In this document: one piece after another, positions 8,135 to 17,814 of the stretch
How positions within the stretch are numbered: position 1 is the first letter of the stretch
Layout of the letters: the number at the start of each line of letters is the position of its first letter
From: Deltaproteobacteria bacterium
GTDB taxonomy: Bacteria; Myxococcota_A; Bradymonadia; REDH01
Direction of reading: 5' to 3'
DNA length: 64,000 nucleotides
Assembly: GCA_007693585.1 (NCBI GenBank)
Contig: REDH01000059.1
Span: 1 to 64,000 of the forward strand
The notes under the pieces: model-generated
Databases searched by the model: none
Told to the model about the DNA's origin: nothing
The model's input: only the letters and a program-made list of their open reading frames with translations
Made by a program: the position numbers and the translations under genes

Positions 8135-10066
8135 ATGCCCTCTCGAAGCCTTCCGTTCGCGCGACGCGTCGCCTGTGCCACCCTCGCGCTGTCCCTCGGG
8201 ACGGCGCTGCCCGCTCTCGCCGACGAGGACGTCGATCCGCTGTTCGAGGAGCCCGCGCCGGTCGACCGGGCCGAGACGATCCGCGATCTCATCACCCTGG
8301 GTCTGGCCAGCGAGGACGCCGCAGTGCGGGCCTGGGCGCTTCGCGCGGCGGCTGCTCACGGAGATCGGGCCTGGCGCGACACCATCGCCGGCGAGCTCGA
8401 CAACGCGCAGTTCACCGTGCGGCTCAACGCTGCGCTGGCCCTGCTGGACCTCAACCACCGCGCGCGGGACGCCCAGGCCCGGATCACCGAGGACCTCGCC
8501 ACCGGCGACGCGCAGACGCGCGCCTATGTGCTCGACCGGGTGTTCCCGCTCCTCCCCGAGGCCACCCGGGCCCGGGTCCTGCGCGATGGCGTGGCCCGAA
8601 TGGATGAGGAGCTCGCCCTGCGCCAGACGCTCGCCCAGCTCGCCCGCCGGGCGACCGGCGCCGAGCACGCGGTCCTCGAAGCGGGAGCGGACATCGACGA
8701 TGCCGAGCGCCGCGCATGGTACGTCGACCCGGTGCGCCGGGCTGCGCGCGAGGAGGGACTCGGCCTCGCCGGCCGCCTCGTCGCCCAGCGAGACGCCGAA
8801 CGCCAGCGCGAGGGGCTCGCCATCCTGCAGGCCATCGCCACCGCCGACGCGCGCGCCGCCGCCGCCCCCCTGCTCCGCTCCTCGCACGCGGCCGTCGCGC
8901 AGGAGGCCGGACTCTACCTCGCCCGGTTCGGCGATACCGGCGCGCTCCAGAATGTCCGCGACCTCGCGCTCAACGCCGACATGGACGTCGAGCTCCGCAT
9001 CGAGGCCCTTCGCATCGTGCGCGACACGGCACCGCAGATGTTTTCGATGGAGCAACTCCAGGAGGCCATCCCGGGCTCCGGGGTGGAGCTGCGCGCCGCG
9101 CTGCACGAGGCCATCGGCGCCACCCGCTCTCCCGAGGCGGTCGCCTGGCTCGAGGCGCTCCTCGATGCCGACTTCGCCGAGGAGCGCATGGACGCCATCA
9201 GTGGCATCGGGTTCTCCGGCGTCGAGCGGCACGTCGAAACCGTCGGCCAGATCCTCGCCAGTCAGGGCGCCGTCAACATCCGGGTCCGGGCGGCGCGTGC
9301 CCTCGGTCACCTCGGCGGCGATGCCGCCGCCCAGCGCCTCGTGACCGCCCTTCGGATGGAGCGGGACAGCGACGTCAAGGCCCAGATCGTGCTCGCCATG
9401 GGCGACACCGGCTCCGCCGACGCGGCCCAGCCGATCCTCTACGAGTTCGCCCGCAACGACGACACCGTCACCGCCGCGGGACTCGACGCCCTGCGCGCCC
9501 TCGGCAACACGGAGATCGCTCCCCAGCTCGTCTCGGTCGCCAACAACTACCGCAACGCTTCCCTGCGGTGGCGCGCCGCCCTCGTCCTGACCCACCTCGA
9601 CCCGGCGCTCGGTGCCGAGCGACTCATCGCCATGCTCGACCGGCCCCCTGCAGGCTTCGAGAGCGACCTCGCCGGCCTCCCCGCCGACCTGCGTCGACAG
9701 GTCGACGCCCGCCTCCTGCGCCACGCCAACCCGGAGATCGCCGAGGCGGCCCTCGCCCGCGTGCGCAGCCACGCCGACGGCGGACTCGAGTTCCTCCGGC
9801 CCCTCGCCCTCGACGCGGCCTCCGCCGAGGTGCGCCGCGTCGCCATCAACGCCGTCACCAACGCCCGACAGCCGCAGGATGCCGAGCTTCTCACCGAGCT
9901 CACCCGGCATCGTGACCGTCAGGTCCGACTTCAGGCCTGGGCCGCCCTCGCCGAGATGCGCGACACCGACCAGGAGCAGCTCTTCGCCGATCAGCTCGGC
10001 ACCACCGACGTCGCCGTCCGCGTCATCGCCGCCTACGGCCTGATCCGCATGGGCCGCGCAAGCTGA
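8135..10066 (+). CDS. Exported HEAT-repeat protein
   Basis: 643 residues, from the ATG at 8135 with GGAG at 8123-8126; this start gives a clean signal peptide (VACATLALSLGTALPALA, cleaved before Asp30), whereas the longer frame from 8093 does not. The mature protein is almost entirely alpha-helical repeats of about 30-35 residues with the HEAT/PBS-lyase pattern, such as 'VRLNAALALLDLN', 'IRVRAARALGHLG', 'VKAQIVLAMGDTG' and 'VRVIAAYGLIRMG'. Such solenoids bind partner proteins, so this is probably a periplasmic scaffold. No catalytic residues are seen. Divergent from the AMIN-like operon (294 bp between starts). Confidence 0.85.
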   Translation: MPSRSLPFARRVACATLALSLGTALPALADEDVDPLFEEPAPVDRAETIRDLITLGLASEDAAVRAWALRAAAAHGDRAWRDTIAGELDNAQFTVRLNAALALLDLNHRARDAQARITEDLATGDAQTRAYVLDRVFPLLPEATRARVLRDGVARMDEELALRQTLAQLARRATGAEHAVLEAGADIDDAERRAWYVDPVRRAAREEGLGLAGRLVAQRDAERQREGLAILQAIATADARAAAAPLLRSSHAAVAQEAGLYLARFGDTGALQNVRDLALNADMDVELRIEALRIVRDTAPQMFSMEQLQEAIPGSGVELRAALHEAIGATRSPEAVAWLEALLDADFAEERMDAISGIGFSGVERHVETVGQILASQGAVNIRVRAARALGHLGGDAAAQRLVTALRMERDSDVKAQIVLAMGDTGSADAAQPILYEFARNDDTVTAAGLDALRALGNTEIAPQLVSVANNYRNASLRWRAALVLTHLDPALGAERLIAMLDRPPAGFESDLAGLPADLRRQVDARLLRHANPEIAEAALARVRSHADGGLEFLRPLALDAASAEVRRVAINAVTNARQPQDAELLTELTRHRDRQVRLQAWAALAEMRDTDQEQLFADQLGTTDVAVRVIAAYGLIRMGRAS

Positions 10067-10112
10067 ACCCGCCGAATCACCCCGCCGACTCCGCTCCGCA
10101 CCGCGCGATGGG

Positions 10113-11204
10113 CTACCAGCGCACCCGGAGGTCCAGCCCGGCTCCCCAGGGCGACGCCGCCGGCAGAAGCGCCACGTCCATCGGCGCCCGAGCCGCGGCC
10201 GGGGACACGTCCTCCATCGGGCGGGTCAGCAGCAGCACGGCGCCTGTCGTTCCGAGGACCGCACCGCTGATCAGCAGGATGTTCGTCATCCGGGCCTGTC
10301 GCTGACCCCGGTCCCGGAGCCGCTCCGCCTCGTCCCGATCGAAGCCGGGTGCGGCCGTCACGTCGTCGAACTCCGACTGCGTGCCGAGCATCAGGATGCC
10401 CGTCACGACGCCGCCGACCACCGCCGCACCGCCTGCGCCCACGAGGCCCCACCCCACCGCAGGCGGCAGGCCACCGGCCTCGTCCCGATCCCGGTCGCGG
10501 GTGCGGGCCATCGCCTCCGAGCGAAGCACCACGTCCAGCTCGTTCTCGCCAATGTCGAGCAGCGCCGCCTCCCGGTGCGACACATATTCCGGATAGGTCA
10601 GCTCCAGCTGCACGTAGCCCAGCGGCCGGTCCTCGAGCGTCAGGGGCGTGATCCCCACCTGCTCCCCGTCCACGAGCACCCGCGCCCCCGCAGGCTCGCT
10701 CGTGATCGTCAGCGACGCCACGTTCTCGTACAGCAGGGAGCGGGCCAGTACCGGCAGCGCCTCGCGAAGCGCGGACCCCGAACGGGCCCGCAGCCCGTGA
10801 CGTGCGGAGGTCCGCAGGCGACCCTCCTCGATGTCCCACAACCGGAAGCTCACCTCGATCGCACCGTCCCGTTCCGTCACCTCCGCCCACGCGAGCAGCG
10901 TGCTGTCGGTCACCTCCGCCAGGAAAGTCGAGCACTCCGGATTCAGCTCCGTGCACCCCAGGAGCAGCAGCAGCTCCTGCAGGCTCTGGCGCGGCAGATC
11001 GTTGCGCACGTAGTCCGGATGGGCCTCGACCTGCGCGAGCAGCGCGTTATACAGCCCGAGCGCGAGCTCGTCGGGCTCGCCCCCATCCTCGACCCAGACC
11101 ACGACGTCCACTCGCTCCGCCATCGCCACCGCAGGAACCAGCATCGCCAGCACCCACACCACCGCGCGCAGAACGCCCGAACTCCGCATCCACCGCTTGC
11201 TCAT
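10113..11204 (-). CDS. PEGA-domain membrane protein
   Basis: 363 residues. A signal peptide is cleaved near AMA-E (residue 29). Residues 30-160 form an alpha/beta domain that may resemble the N-terminal domain seen before PEGA domains in Myxococcota proteins. A PEGA domain spans about 163-229 (SEPAGARVLVDG...GITPL, the hallmark motif), a beta-sandwich linked to surface-layer anchoring. Two hydrophobic segments follow (about 249-273 and 307-326) around a charged loop. The start codon is preceded by GAGG. The gene is convergent with the HEAT-repeat gene (46 bp between stops) and divergent from the ABC-F gene. Role unknown, probably envelope. Confidence 0.85.
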   Translation of the reverse strand: MSKRWMRSSGVLRAVVWVLAMLVPAVAMAERVDVVVWVEDGGEPDELALGLYNALLAQVEAHPDYVRNDLPRQSLQELLLLLGCTELNPECSTFLAEVTDSTLLAWAEVTERDGAIEVSFRLWDIEEGRLRTSARHGLRARSGSALREALPVLARSLLYENVASLTITSEPAGARVLVDGEQVGITPLTLEDRPLGYVQLELTYPEYVSHREAALLDIGENELDVVLRSEAMARTRDRDRDEAGGLPPAVGWGLVGAGGAAVVGGVVTGILMLGTQSEFDDVTAAPGFDRDEAERLRDRGQRQARMTNILLISGAVLGTTGAVLLLTRPMEDVSPAAARAPMDVALLPAASPWGAGLDLRVRW

Positions 11205-11351
11205 TCGCTACCTCGGCTGAACGGCCTCGCCGGCAGGACCTCCACCGGACCTGAGCTCCCGTTAGCACACTCCCTGCCCCATGGGCAGTCCCCATCGAAC
11301 CCCTCCGTCGCGCCGCCGCAGCGACCCCGGCCGCGCGCCCCCACGGTGCCC

Positions 11352-13403
11352 ATGATCCAGCTCGACAGCATCTCCCACGCCTTCGGGGATCGCGCCCTCT
11401 TCCGCGACCTCTCGTGGCAACTCCACCCCGGCGCCCGCATCGGGCTCGTCGGTCCCAACGGCGCCGGCAAGACCACCCTCTTCCGCATCCTCGCCGGCGA
11501 CCTCGTCCCCGACACCGGACGCGTCATCCTCCCCCGCGACGCCTCCATCGGACTCCTCCCCCAGGACGTCGGCGACCTCGGAGACTGCACCGCCATCGAA
11601 CACGTCCTCGAGGGCTGCCGGGACCTGCTCGACGAAGCCGACCGCATTCAGGACCTCCGCCAGCAGCTCGACGACGCCGTGGCCCGGGGCGAGGACTCCT
11701 CCACCCTCGAATCCCTCTCCGCCGACATGGCCGAGCGGGAGGAACGCTTCCGCGCACGCGGCGGCTACGGCCTCCGCGCCCGCGCCGCCTCCATCCTCGG
11801 CGGCATGGGGTTCGACACCGGGGACCTCGACCGGCACGTCAGCACCTTCTCCGGCGGAAAGCGCGTCCGCATCGTCCTCAGCAAGCTCCTCCTCCAGCGG
11901 CCCGACGTCCTCCTCATGGACGAACCCACCAACCACCTCGACGTCCCGTCCGTCGAGTGGCTCGAGGGCTTCCTCTCCAACTACCGCGGCACCGTCGTCG
12001 TCATCTCCCACGACCGCTACTTCCTCAACCGGCTCGTCACCGAGATCGCCGGCCTCGAATACGACGGCCTCCACGTCCACCCCGGGACCTGGGACGACTA
12101 CATGGCCGCACGCGACGAACGCGCCGCCCTGCTCGAAGCCCGGAAGGCACAGCAGGACCGCTCCATCCGCGAGACCGAACGGTTCATCGAACGCTTCCGC
12201 GCCAAGGCCACCAAGGCCCGGCAGGTCCAGAGCCGGGTCAAGCAACTCGACAAGGTCGAACGCATCACCCTCGACGAACAGCGCGGCACCATCCACTTCC
12301 GGTTCCCCGAAGCCGGACGCAGCGGACGCATGGTCGTCGAGGCCGAGAAGCTCGGCCGCGACTTCGGCGACCTCACCGTCTTCGGCTCCGTCGACTTCTC
12401 CCTCGAACGCGACGAACGCGTCGCCCTCGTCGGGCCCAACGGCGCCGGCAAGTCCACCCTCCTGCGCCTCCTCGCCGAAGACCTCGCCCCCTCCCGCGGC
12501 GAAATCCGCATCGGACACAACGTCGTCCGCTCCTACTTCGCCCAGCACTCCGTCGACAGCCTCGACCTCCGAAACTCCATCCTCGAGGAAATGGAGAGCG
12601 CCGCCACCACCGACACCTTCCCCCTGTGCCGCTCCATCCTCGGCGCCTTCCTCTTCTCCGGCGACGACGTCGAACGACGCATCTCCGTCCTCAGCGGCGG
12701 CGAACGAAACCGCGTCGCCCTCGCCCGCATGCTCCTGCGACCCGCCAACCTCCTCCTCCTCGACGAACCCACCAACCACCTCGACATCTCCAGCCGGGAC
12801 GTCCTCGTCGACGCCCTCCGAAACTTCAACGGCACCGTCCTCTTCGTCTCCCACGACCGCCACTTCATCAACCAGCTCGCCACCCGCGTCGTTCACATCG
12901 AGGACGGCACCCTCGAGAGCACCCTCGGCGACTACGAGTACTACCGCCACAAACGCCGCGCCGAGGGACTCGGCGGATCCTCCGGCCTCCTCGCCGACGC
13001 CGGACCGACCCCGCGCGACCCCAAACCGGCCCGCCCCTCCTCCGCCGAGAGCGCCGCGCCCCGAACCCGCCGCGACCGAAAGCGCATCGAGGCCGAGTGG
13101 AGAAACCGCATGAACCGCGAGACCCGGGAACTCCGCGCCGCCGTCGAGGACGCCGAGACCCGCATGGCCGCCGCCGAAGAACGCCGCGCCGAACTCGAGG
13201 GCGCCCTCGCCGACCCCGCCCTGTACGCAGCCGAAGGCAACGGCGCGCGCATCGCCGCCCTGCAGACCGACCTCGCCGCCACCCTCGAGGAGATCGACAA
13301 CCTCCTCGCGGCATGGGAAGACGCCGCCGCCACCCTCGAGGCCCGCGAGGCCCACTGGCAACAGCAGCTCCAGGAACTCCTCTCCGAACCGGACGACGCA
13401 TGA
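11352..13403 (+). CDS. ABC-F family ATPase (Uup/YheS-like)
   Basis: 683 residues, started at the ATG giving MIQLDSISHAFG, the usual ABC-F beginning; the open frame extends far upstream but without homology-like sequence. Two nucleotide-binding domains in one chain, no membrane segments. Walker A GPNGAGKTT is at 34-42 and GPNGAGKST at 361-369. Signatures SGGKR (167) and SGGER (448) are each followed by a Walker B ending LMDEPTNHLD or LLDEPTNHLD. Between them is the charged helical linker typical of ABC-F proteins, and the last 100 residues are a Glu/Arg-rich coiled coil. ABC-F proteins act on ribosomes (translation rescue, antibiotic protection) or DNA. Its stop overlaps the start of the PopT gene (ATGA), so the two are translationally coupled. 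Confidence 0.93.
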   Translation: MIQLDSISHAFGDRALFRDLSWQLHPGARIGLVGPNGAGKTTLFRILAGDLVPDTGRVILPRDASIGLLPQDVGDLGDCTAIEHVLEGCRDLLDEADRIQDLRQQLDDAVARGEDSSTLESLSADMAEREERFRARGGYGLRARAASILGGMGFDTGDLDRHVSTFSGGKRVRIVLSKLLLQRPDVLLMDEPTNHLDVPSVEWLEGFLSNYRGTVVVISHDRYFLNRLVTEIAGLEYDGLHVHPGTWDDYMAARDERAALLEARKAQQDRSIRETERFIERFRAKATKARQVQSRVKQLDKVERITLDEQRGTIHFRFPEAGRSGRMVVEAEKLGRDFGDLTVFGSVDFSLERDERVALVGPNGAGKSTLLRLLAEDLAPSRGEIRIGHNVVRSYFAQHSVDSLDLRNSILEEMESAATTDTFPLCRSILGAFLFSGDDVERRISVLSGGERNRVALARMLLRPANLLLLDEPTNHLDISSRDVLVDALRNFNGTVLFVSHDRHFINQLATRVVHIEDGTLESTLGDYEYYRHKRRAEGLGGSSGLLADAGPTPRDPKPARPSSAESAAPRTRRDRKRIEAEWRNRMNRETRELRAAVEDAETRMAAAEERRAELEGALADPALYAAEGNGARIAALQTDLAATLEEIDNLLAAWEDAAATLEAREAHWQQQLQELLSEPDDA

Positions 13404-14719
13404 ACCGTCTCCTCCTCGTCCTCAAGGGCGCCTGCATGGGACTCGCCGACATCATCCCCGGTGTCAGCGGCGGCACCATGGCCCTCGTGCTCGGCATCTA
13501 CGTCCAGTTCATCAACGCCCTCCGCTCCGTGAACCTCCGCTGGCTCGGCGGACTCGTGCGCTGGGCCCGCTCCGGGTTCCGGAGCGAGGAACGCGCACGC
13601 GTCACCGAACCCCTGCGCGCCATCCACTGGGGATTCCTCCTCCCCCTCGCCGCCGGGATCGGCTCCGCCATCGTCGTCGGCTCCCGCACCATCCCCCCGC
13701 TCATCGAGAACCACCCGCGCGTCATGTTCGCCTTCTTCTTCGGCCTCATCCTCGCCAGCGTCGCCCTGCCCTGGCTCCAGATGAACCGCCGCGGACCCCG
13801 CGAATACCTCGCCGTGCTCGTCTTCGCCGCCGCCGCCTTCCTGCTCGTCGGCAACCACGCCCAGCCCGTCTTCTCCTGGACCACCGCCCAGGCCGAAGAG
13901 GACCTTACCCTCGAAGCCTTCACCCGGGCGCACCCCTCGGCCTGGAACCCCCAGCAGCTCTTCTGCAACCCCGGCGGCCAGGACGGCAACCGCGACCTCC
14001 GCGCCGCCGTCGCCCAACAGGACGTCGAACGCGCCGACCAGCTCCTCGAGCTGTGCGCCCAGCTCATCCGCTCGTCCGACATCCCCGCCGTCTACATGCG
14101 CCTCATCGAGGAGCACCACCTCGACCGCAAGGACCCCCGCAACCCCTTCAACGCGCTCCTCGTGCCCGCAGGAACCCCCGTCGAACTCCCCAGGCCCGCC
14201 CTGTGGTTCATGTTCGCCGCCGGGCTCATCGCCATCTCCGCCATGCTCCTGCCCGGCATCTCCGGCTCCTTCATCCTCCTCATCCTCGGCGCCTACTACT
14301 TCATCCTCGTCTCCCTCAAGGGCTTCCTCGACGGGCTCGTCACCCTCTCCCCCTCCCCCCTCCACACCGCCTATGTCACCGCCTTCGCCGCAGGCATGGT
14401 CATCGGCCTCTTCAGCTTCGCACGCATCCTCGGCTGGCTCTTCGACCGCTACGCCTCCATCACCCTCGCCGCCATGGTGGGCCTGATGCTCGGCAGCCTG
14501 CGGGTCATCTGGCCGTTCAAGCTCGGTGACCCCGCCGTCGGCGTCGTCGAGAACGTCCTCCCCACCGCCGAGGACCTCCTCCCCGGGCCCCTCGCCGCCT
14601 TCCTCGTCGGCTTTGCCCTCGTGTCCGCCCTCACCTGGGTCGAGGTGAACGCGCGCCGCCGCGGCCAGCGCGGCGGGATCCACGACGTGCACATGCCCCC
14701 GGAAGAATCGCGACCCTGA
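13400..14719 (+). CDS. DUF368/PopT-family polyprenyl-phosphate transporter
   Basis: 439 residues, integral membrane protein with about 8-10 hydrophobic segments. It carries the family hallmark twice in inverted-repeat style: PGVSGGT near residues 20-26 and PGISGSF near 285. DUF368 (PopT) proteins are reported to recycle undecaprenyl phosphate across the cytoplasmic membrane for cell-wall and glycan synthesis. A hydrophilic insert of about 100 residues (roughly 155-260, with several cysteines) is longer than in typical members. Coupling to the ABC-F gene by a 4-bp overlap is notable. Convergent with hutI. Confidence 0.9.
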   Translation: MNRLLLVLKGACMGLADIIPGVSGGTMALVLGIYVQFINALRSVNLRWLGGLVRWARSGFRSEERARVTEPLRAIHWGFLLPLAAGIGSAIVVGSRTIPPLIENHPRVMFAFFFGLILASVALPWLQMNRRGPREYLAVLVFAAAAFLLVGNHAQPVFSWTTAQAEEDLTLEAFTRAHPSAWNPQQLFCNPGGQDGNRDLRAAVAQQDVERADQLLELCAQLIRSSDIPAVYMRLIEEHHLDRKDPRNPFNALLVPAGTPVELPRPALWFMFAAGLIAISAMLLPGISGSFILLILGAYYFILVSLKGFLDGLVTLSPSPLHTAYVTAFAAGMVIGLFSFARILGWLFDRYASITLAAMVGLMLGSLRVIWPFKLGDPAVGVVENVLPTAEDLLPGPLAAFLVGFALVSALTWVEVNARRRGQRGGIHDVHMPPEESRP

Positions 14720-14730
14720 GCACCCTTGCC

Positions 14731-14809
14731 CACCCCGGCGCTCGGCCCGCCACCTGACCCTCCCGGCGCGTCGGCCTCCTGGCCGCTCGGTTGAGCGGGC
14801 GCCGGGGTG
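14731..14809. terminator. Inverted repeat between convergent PopT and hutI genes
   Basis: Perfect 11-bp arms CACCCCGGCGC (14731-14741) and GCGCCGGGGTG (14799-14809) flank a smaller CGGCC/GGCCG hairpin (loop TCCT). No T-tract follows. The position between two stop codons suggests a bidirectional terminator. The left arm overlaps the start of a duplicated hutI tail. Confidence 0.5.
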
Positions 14810-14846
14810 TCGCGCTCAGCCCGCCGCCTGACCCTCCCGGCGCATC
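14740..14846 (-). repeat. Duplicated 33-bp hutI 3' end
   Basis: Bases 14740-14772 and 14814-14846 match at 30 of 33 positions, all three differences being G/A transitions, offset by 74 bp. The second copy contains the stop and last codons of hutI (RREGQAAG); the first lies just beyond the gene. This looks like a partial tandem duplication of the gene end. Confidence 0.8.
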
Positions 14847-16072
14847 CCTGCCTCCGGCCGGAACGCCAGCTCTCCCTGCAGCCAGGGCACCGCCGTCCAG
14901 TCCGGCAGCGAGAACGACAGGAACGACGCCCGCGCACCCGGCCGGATCACCCCGAACGCGCTCGCCACCCCGAGCACCTCTGCCGGAACCCGCGTCACCC
15001 CGCGCAGCGCCTCTCCCGGCGTCAGCCGGTGCAGCGAACACGCCAGCGACGCCGCCAGCGACAGGTCCAGGCTGCACGCGCTCCCCGGGTTGTAGTCCGT
15101 GCTCACCGCCACCCGCACCCCCGCCTCCACCAGCGCCCGCGCCGGCGCCCGCTCGGGGAGGTCCAGGAACGTCGTGACCAGCGGCAGCAGCACCGCCGCC
15201 GTGTCCGCCGCCGCCAGCGCCGCGACGTCCTCGCCCGTGATGTGCTCCAGATGATCCGCGCTCGCCGCACCGAGCTCCGCCGCCATCCGCGCCGCCCCCG
15301 TCCACGCCAGCTCTTCCGCATGCACGCGCAGACCCAGCCCCAGCGCCCGCCCCGCCTCCAGCACCCGCCGCCCCTCCGCCACCGTGTACGCCCCCCGGTC
15401 GCAGAACACGTCCACCTGATCCACCAGCCCCTCGCGCACCGCCCGCGGCAACAGCTCGCCGACGATCGCCTCCACCCACTCCCCCCGACGCTCCCGGAAC
15501 TCCGGCGGTACCGCATGCGCCGCCAGACACGTCCGGATCACCCGCACCGGCACGCGCCTCGCCACCGCGTCGATCAGCCGCAGATGCCGAAGCTCCTCCT
15601 CCACCGACAGTCCGTACCCCGTCTTGACCTCGACCACGTCCACGCCCCGCGCATGGAACGCCATCAGCCGCTCCCGCAGCGTCTCCTCCAGGACCTCCGC
15701 GGACTCGGCGCGCGTGTGCGCGACCGTGGACAGGATTCCACCACCGGCCTCGAGGATCTCCACGTAGGGGCGGCCCGCGTTGCGAAGGGCGAAGTCCACG
15801 TGGCGCGCCCCGCCGAAGAGGGCGTGGGTGTGGCACTCCACCCAGGTGGGCATGAGCTGCTCCACCTCCCGATCGGGGGCGGGCGCGTCCGGATGGTCCG
15901 CCGGGAGAACGGCCTCCACCAGCCCCCCCCGGCAGACCACGACCGCGTCCTCCCGAAGCCCCACCACGCCGGCTTCGCGCGCCGGCGCTCCGTCGGCGGG
16001 GGGAAGCCGCGCGGGACCCTCCATCGTCAGGAGCTGGCGCGCGCGGATGGTCAGGCGATCCCCGGCGGTCAC
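14816..16072 (-). CDS. hutI: Imidazolonepropionase
   Basis: 418 residues. Converts 4-imidazolone-5-propanoate to N-formimino-L-glutamate, the third step of histidine degradation, in the cytoplasm. The metal-binding amidohydrolase motif HTHALFGG begins at residue 81; other family segments are [32 protein letters not shown] and STDYNPGSA. The start is GTG at 16072, overlapping the hutU stop by 4 bp (GTGA), so translation is coupled. Length fits the family (about 400-420). hutH and hutG are not in the window. Confidence 0.95.
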   Translation of the reverse strand: MTAGDRLTIRARQLLTMEGPARLPPADGAPAREAGVVGLREDAVVVCRGGLVEAVLPADHPDAPAPDREVEQLMPTWVECHTHALFGGARHVDFALRNAGRPYVEILEAGGGILSTVAHTRAESAEVLEETLRERLMAFHARGVDVVEVKTGYGLSVEEELRHLRLIDAVARRVPVRVIRTCLAAHAVPPEFRERRGEWVEAIVGELLPRAVREGLVDQVDVFCDRGAYTVAEGRRVLEAGRALGLGLRVHAEELAWTGAARMAAELGAASADHLEHITGEDVAALAAADTAAVLLPLVTTFLDLPERAPARALVEAGVRVAVSTDYNPGSACSLDLSLAASLACSLHRLTPGEALRGVTRVPAEVLGVASAFGVIRPGARASFLSFSLPDWTAVPWLQGELAFRPEAGMRREGQAAG

Positions 16073-17736
16073 GGGGTCTCCTCCTCGAGGTGGGGCACCC
16101 GGATGCCGTGCTGCCGCGCAAAGCGCGTGGCGTTGTCGTATCCGGCGTCCGCGTGCCGGAGCACGCCCATCCCCGGATCGGACGTGAGGACCCGGCGCAA
16201 CCGGTCGGAAGCCTCGTCGGTGCCGTCGGCGACGGCCACCATTCCGGAGTGGATGCTGTAGCCCATGCCAACGCCCCCCCCGTGGTGCAGGCTGACCCAG
16301 GCGGCCCCGTTCACCGCGTTGATGAGCGCGTTGAGCAGCGGCCAGTCGGCGACCGCGTCCGACCCGTCGCGCATGGCCTCGGTCTCCCGGTTGGGCGACG
16401 CGACCGAGCCGCAGTCGAGGTGATCGCGACCGATGACGAAGGGAGCGTCCACTCGGCCGGTGCGCACGAGGTGGTTGAAGCGCTCCCCCATCTCGGCACG
16501 TTCGCCGTAGCCGAGCCAGCAGATGCGCGCCGGCAACCCCTGGAAGGCGATCCGCTCCCGGGCCAGCCGGATCCAGCGCTGGAGCAGGGCGTTGTCGGGG
16601 TAGGCCTCGGTGATCAAGTCGTCGGTGAGGGCGATGTCCTCGGGGCGGCCGGACAGCGCGACCCAGCGGAACGGTCCCCGCCCCTCGCAGAAGAGGGGAC
16701 GGATGTACTGCGGGATGAACCCGGGGATCCGGAAGGCGTCCTCCACGCCCTCGTCGAGGGCCACCTGACGGATGTTGTTGCCGTAGTCGAAGGCGATGGC
16801 GCCGGCGTCCTGAAGGTTCCGCCATGCGCGCACATGCCGGGCGATGGAGGCCCTGGCGCGGCGGAGGTAGTCCTCGGGGTTCTCGTCGCGCAGCCGGTCG
16901 GCTTCCCGCTGGTCGAGCCCCTGCGGGTAGTAGCCGCGCAGCGGGTCGTGGGCGGAGGTCTGGTCGGTGACGAGGTCCGGGACGATGCCCCGTTCGACGA
17001 GTGTCTCGCAGACGTCCGCTGCGTTTGCCCGCAGGCCGATCGACACGGGGGAGCCGGTCTCGCCGGCCTCGCGGATCCACGCGAGGGCGGTGTCGAGGTC
17101 GTCGGTGGTGCGATCGAGGTAGCGGGTGCGCAGGCGCTTCTCGATGCGCTCCCCGTCGATCTCGACGGCGAGGCAGGACGCACCGCACATGGTCGCCGCG
17201 AGGGGCTGCGCGCCGCCCATGCCGCCGAGCCCGGCGGTGAGGATCCAGCGGCCGGCCAGGTCACCGCCGAAGTGCTGGTCGGCGGCGGCGGCGAAGGTCT
17301 CGAAGGTCCCCTGCACGATGCCCTGGGAGCCGATGTAGATCCAGCTCCCCGCCGTCATCTGGCCGAACATCATGAGGCCGCGTCGCTCGAGGTCGTTGAA
17401 GTGCTCCCAGGTGGCCCATCGCGGCACGAGGTGGCTGTTCGCCAGGAGCACCCTGGGGGCGAGCGGATGGCTCGGAAGCACGCCGACCGCCTTTCCGGAC
17501 TGGATGAGCAGGGTCTCGTCGTCGCGGAGCGTGCGGAGGGTTCGGACGATGACGTCGTAGGCTTCCCAGTTTCGTGCCGCCCGCCCGGAGCCGCCGTAGA
17601 CGACCAGATCATCGGGGCGTTCGGCGACCTCGGGGTCGAGGTTGTTCATCAGCATCCGGAGGGCGGCCTCCTGCGTCCAGCCACGGCAGGAGAGCGCCGC
17701 GCCGCGGGGTGCACGGATCGGGAGTCGGGGATTCAT
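16069..17736 (-). CDS. hutU: Urocanate hydratase
   Basis: 555 residues, matching known urocanases (about 550-560). Converts urocanate to imidazolonepropionate using tightly bound NAD+ as electrophile. Visible family segments: [15 protein letters not shown] near the start, [17 protein letters not shown], the dinucleotide-binding [24 protein letters not shown], and [15 protein letters not shown] with the conserved cysteine region. The start was set at 17736, not the ATG at 17742, because GAGG lies six bases before it and directly abuts the upstream one. It leads a hutU-hutI operon and may be co-transcribed with the upstream AgmX-tail gene (78 bp away). Confidence 0.95.
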   Translation of the reverse strand: MNPRLPIRAPRGAALSCRGWTQEAALRMLMNNLDPEVAERPDDLVVYGGSGRAARNWEAYDVIVRTLRTLRDDETLLIQSGKAVGVLPSHPLAPRVLLANSHLVPRWATWEHFNDLERRGLMMFGQMTAGSWIYIGSQGIVQGTFETFAAAADQHFGGDLAGRWILTAGLGGMGGAQPLAATMCGASCLAVEIDGERIEKRLRTRYLDRTTDDLDTALAWIREAGETGSPVSIGLRANAADVCETLVERGIVPDLVTDQTSAHDPLRGYYPQGLDQREADRLRDENPEDYLRRARASIARHVRAWRNLQDAGAIAFDYGNNIRQVALDEGVEDAFRIPGFIPQYIRPLFCEGRGPFRWVALSGRPEDIALTDDLITEAYPDNALLQRWIRLARERIAFQGLPARICWLGYGERAEMGERFNHLVRTGRVDAPFVIGRDHLDCGSVASPNRETEAMRDGSDAVADWPLLNALINAVNGAAWVSLHHGGGVGMGYSIHSGMVAVADGTDEASDRLRRVLTSDPGMGVLRHADAGYDNATRFARQHGIRVPHLEEETP

Positions 17737-17765
17737 GGGCATCCTCGTGGCAGGGGCGACGGGGC

Positions 17766-17809
17766 CCTCGGTGGCGGTGTGCACGCCCGGTGGGTGGCGC
17801 ACACCGAGG
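17766..17809 (-). terminator. Inverted repeat between the AgmX-tail gene and hutU
   Basis: CCTCGGTG (17766-17773) pairs with CACCGAGG (17802-17809); an alternative GGTGTGC/GCACACC pairing overlaps it. No T-run. It could terminate the upstream gene or act as a weak attenuator before hutU. Confidence 0.35.
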
Positions 17810-17814
17810 CGGCC

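Noticed and set aside
7841-9910. Upstream extension of the AMIN-like gene on the minus strand
   Set aside because: Runs antisense to the HEAT-repeat gene and lacks protein-like features; the signal peptide and ribosome site fix the start at 7840.
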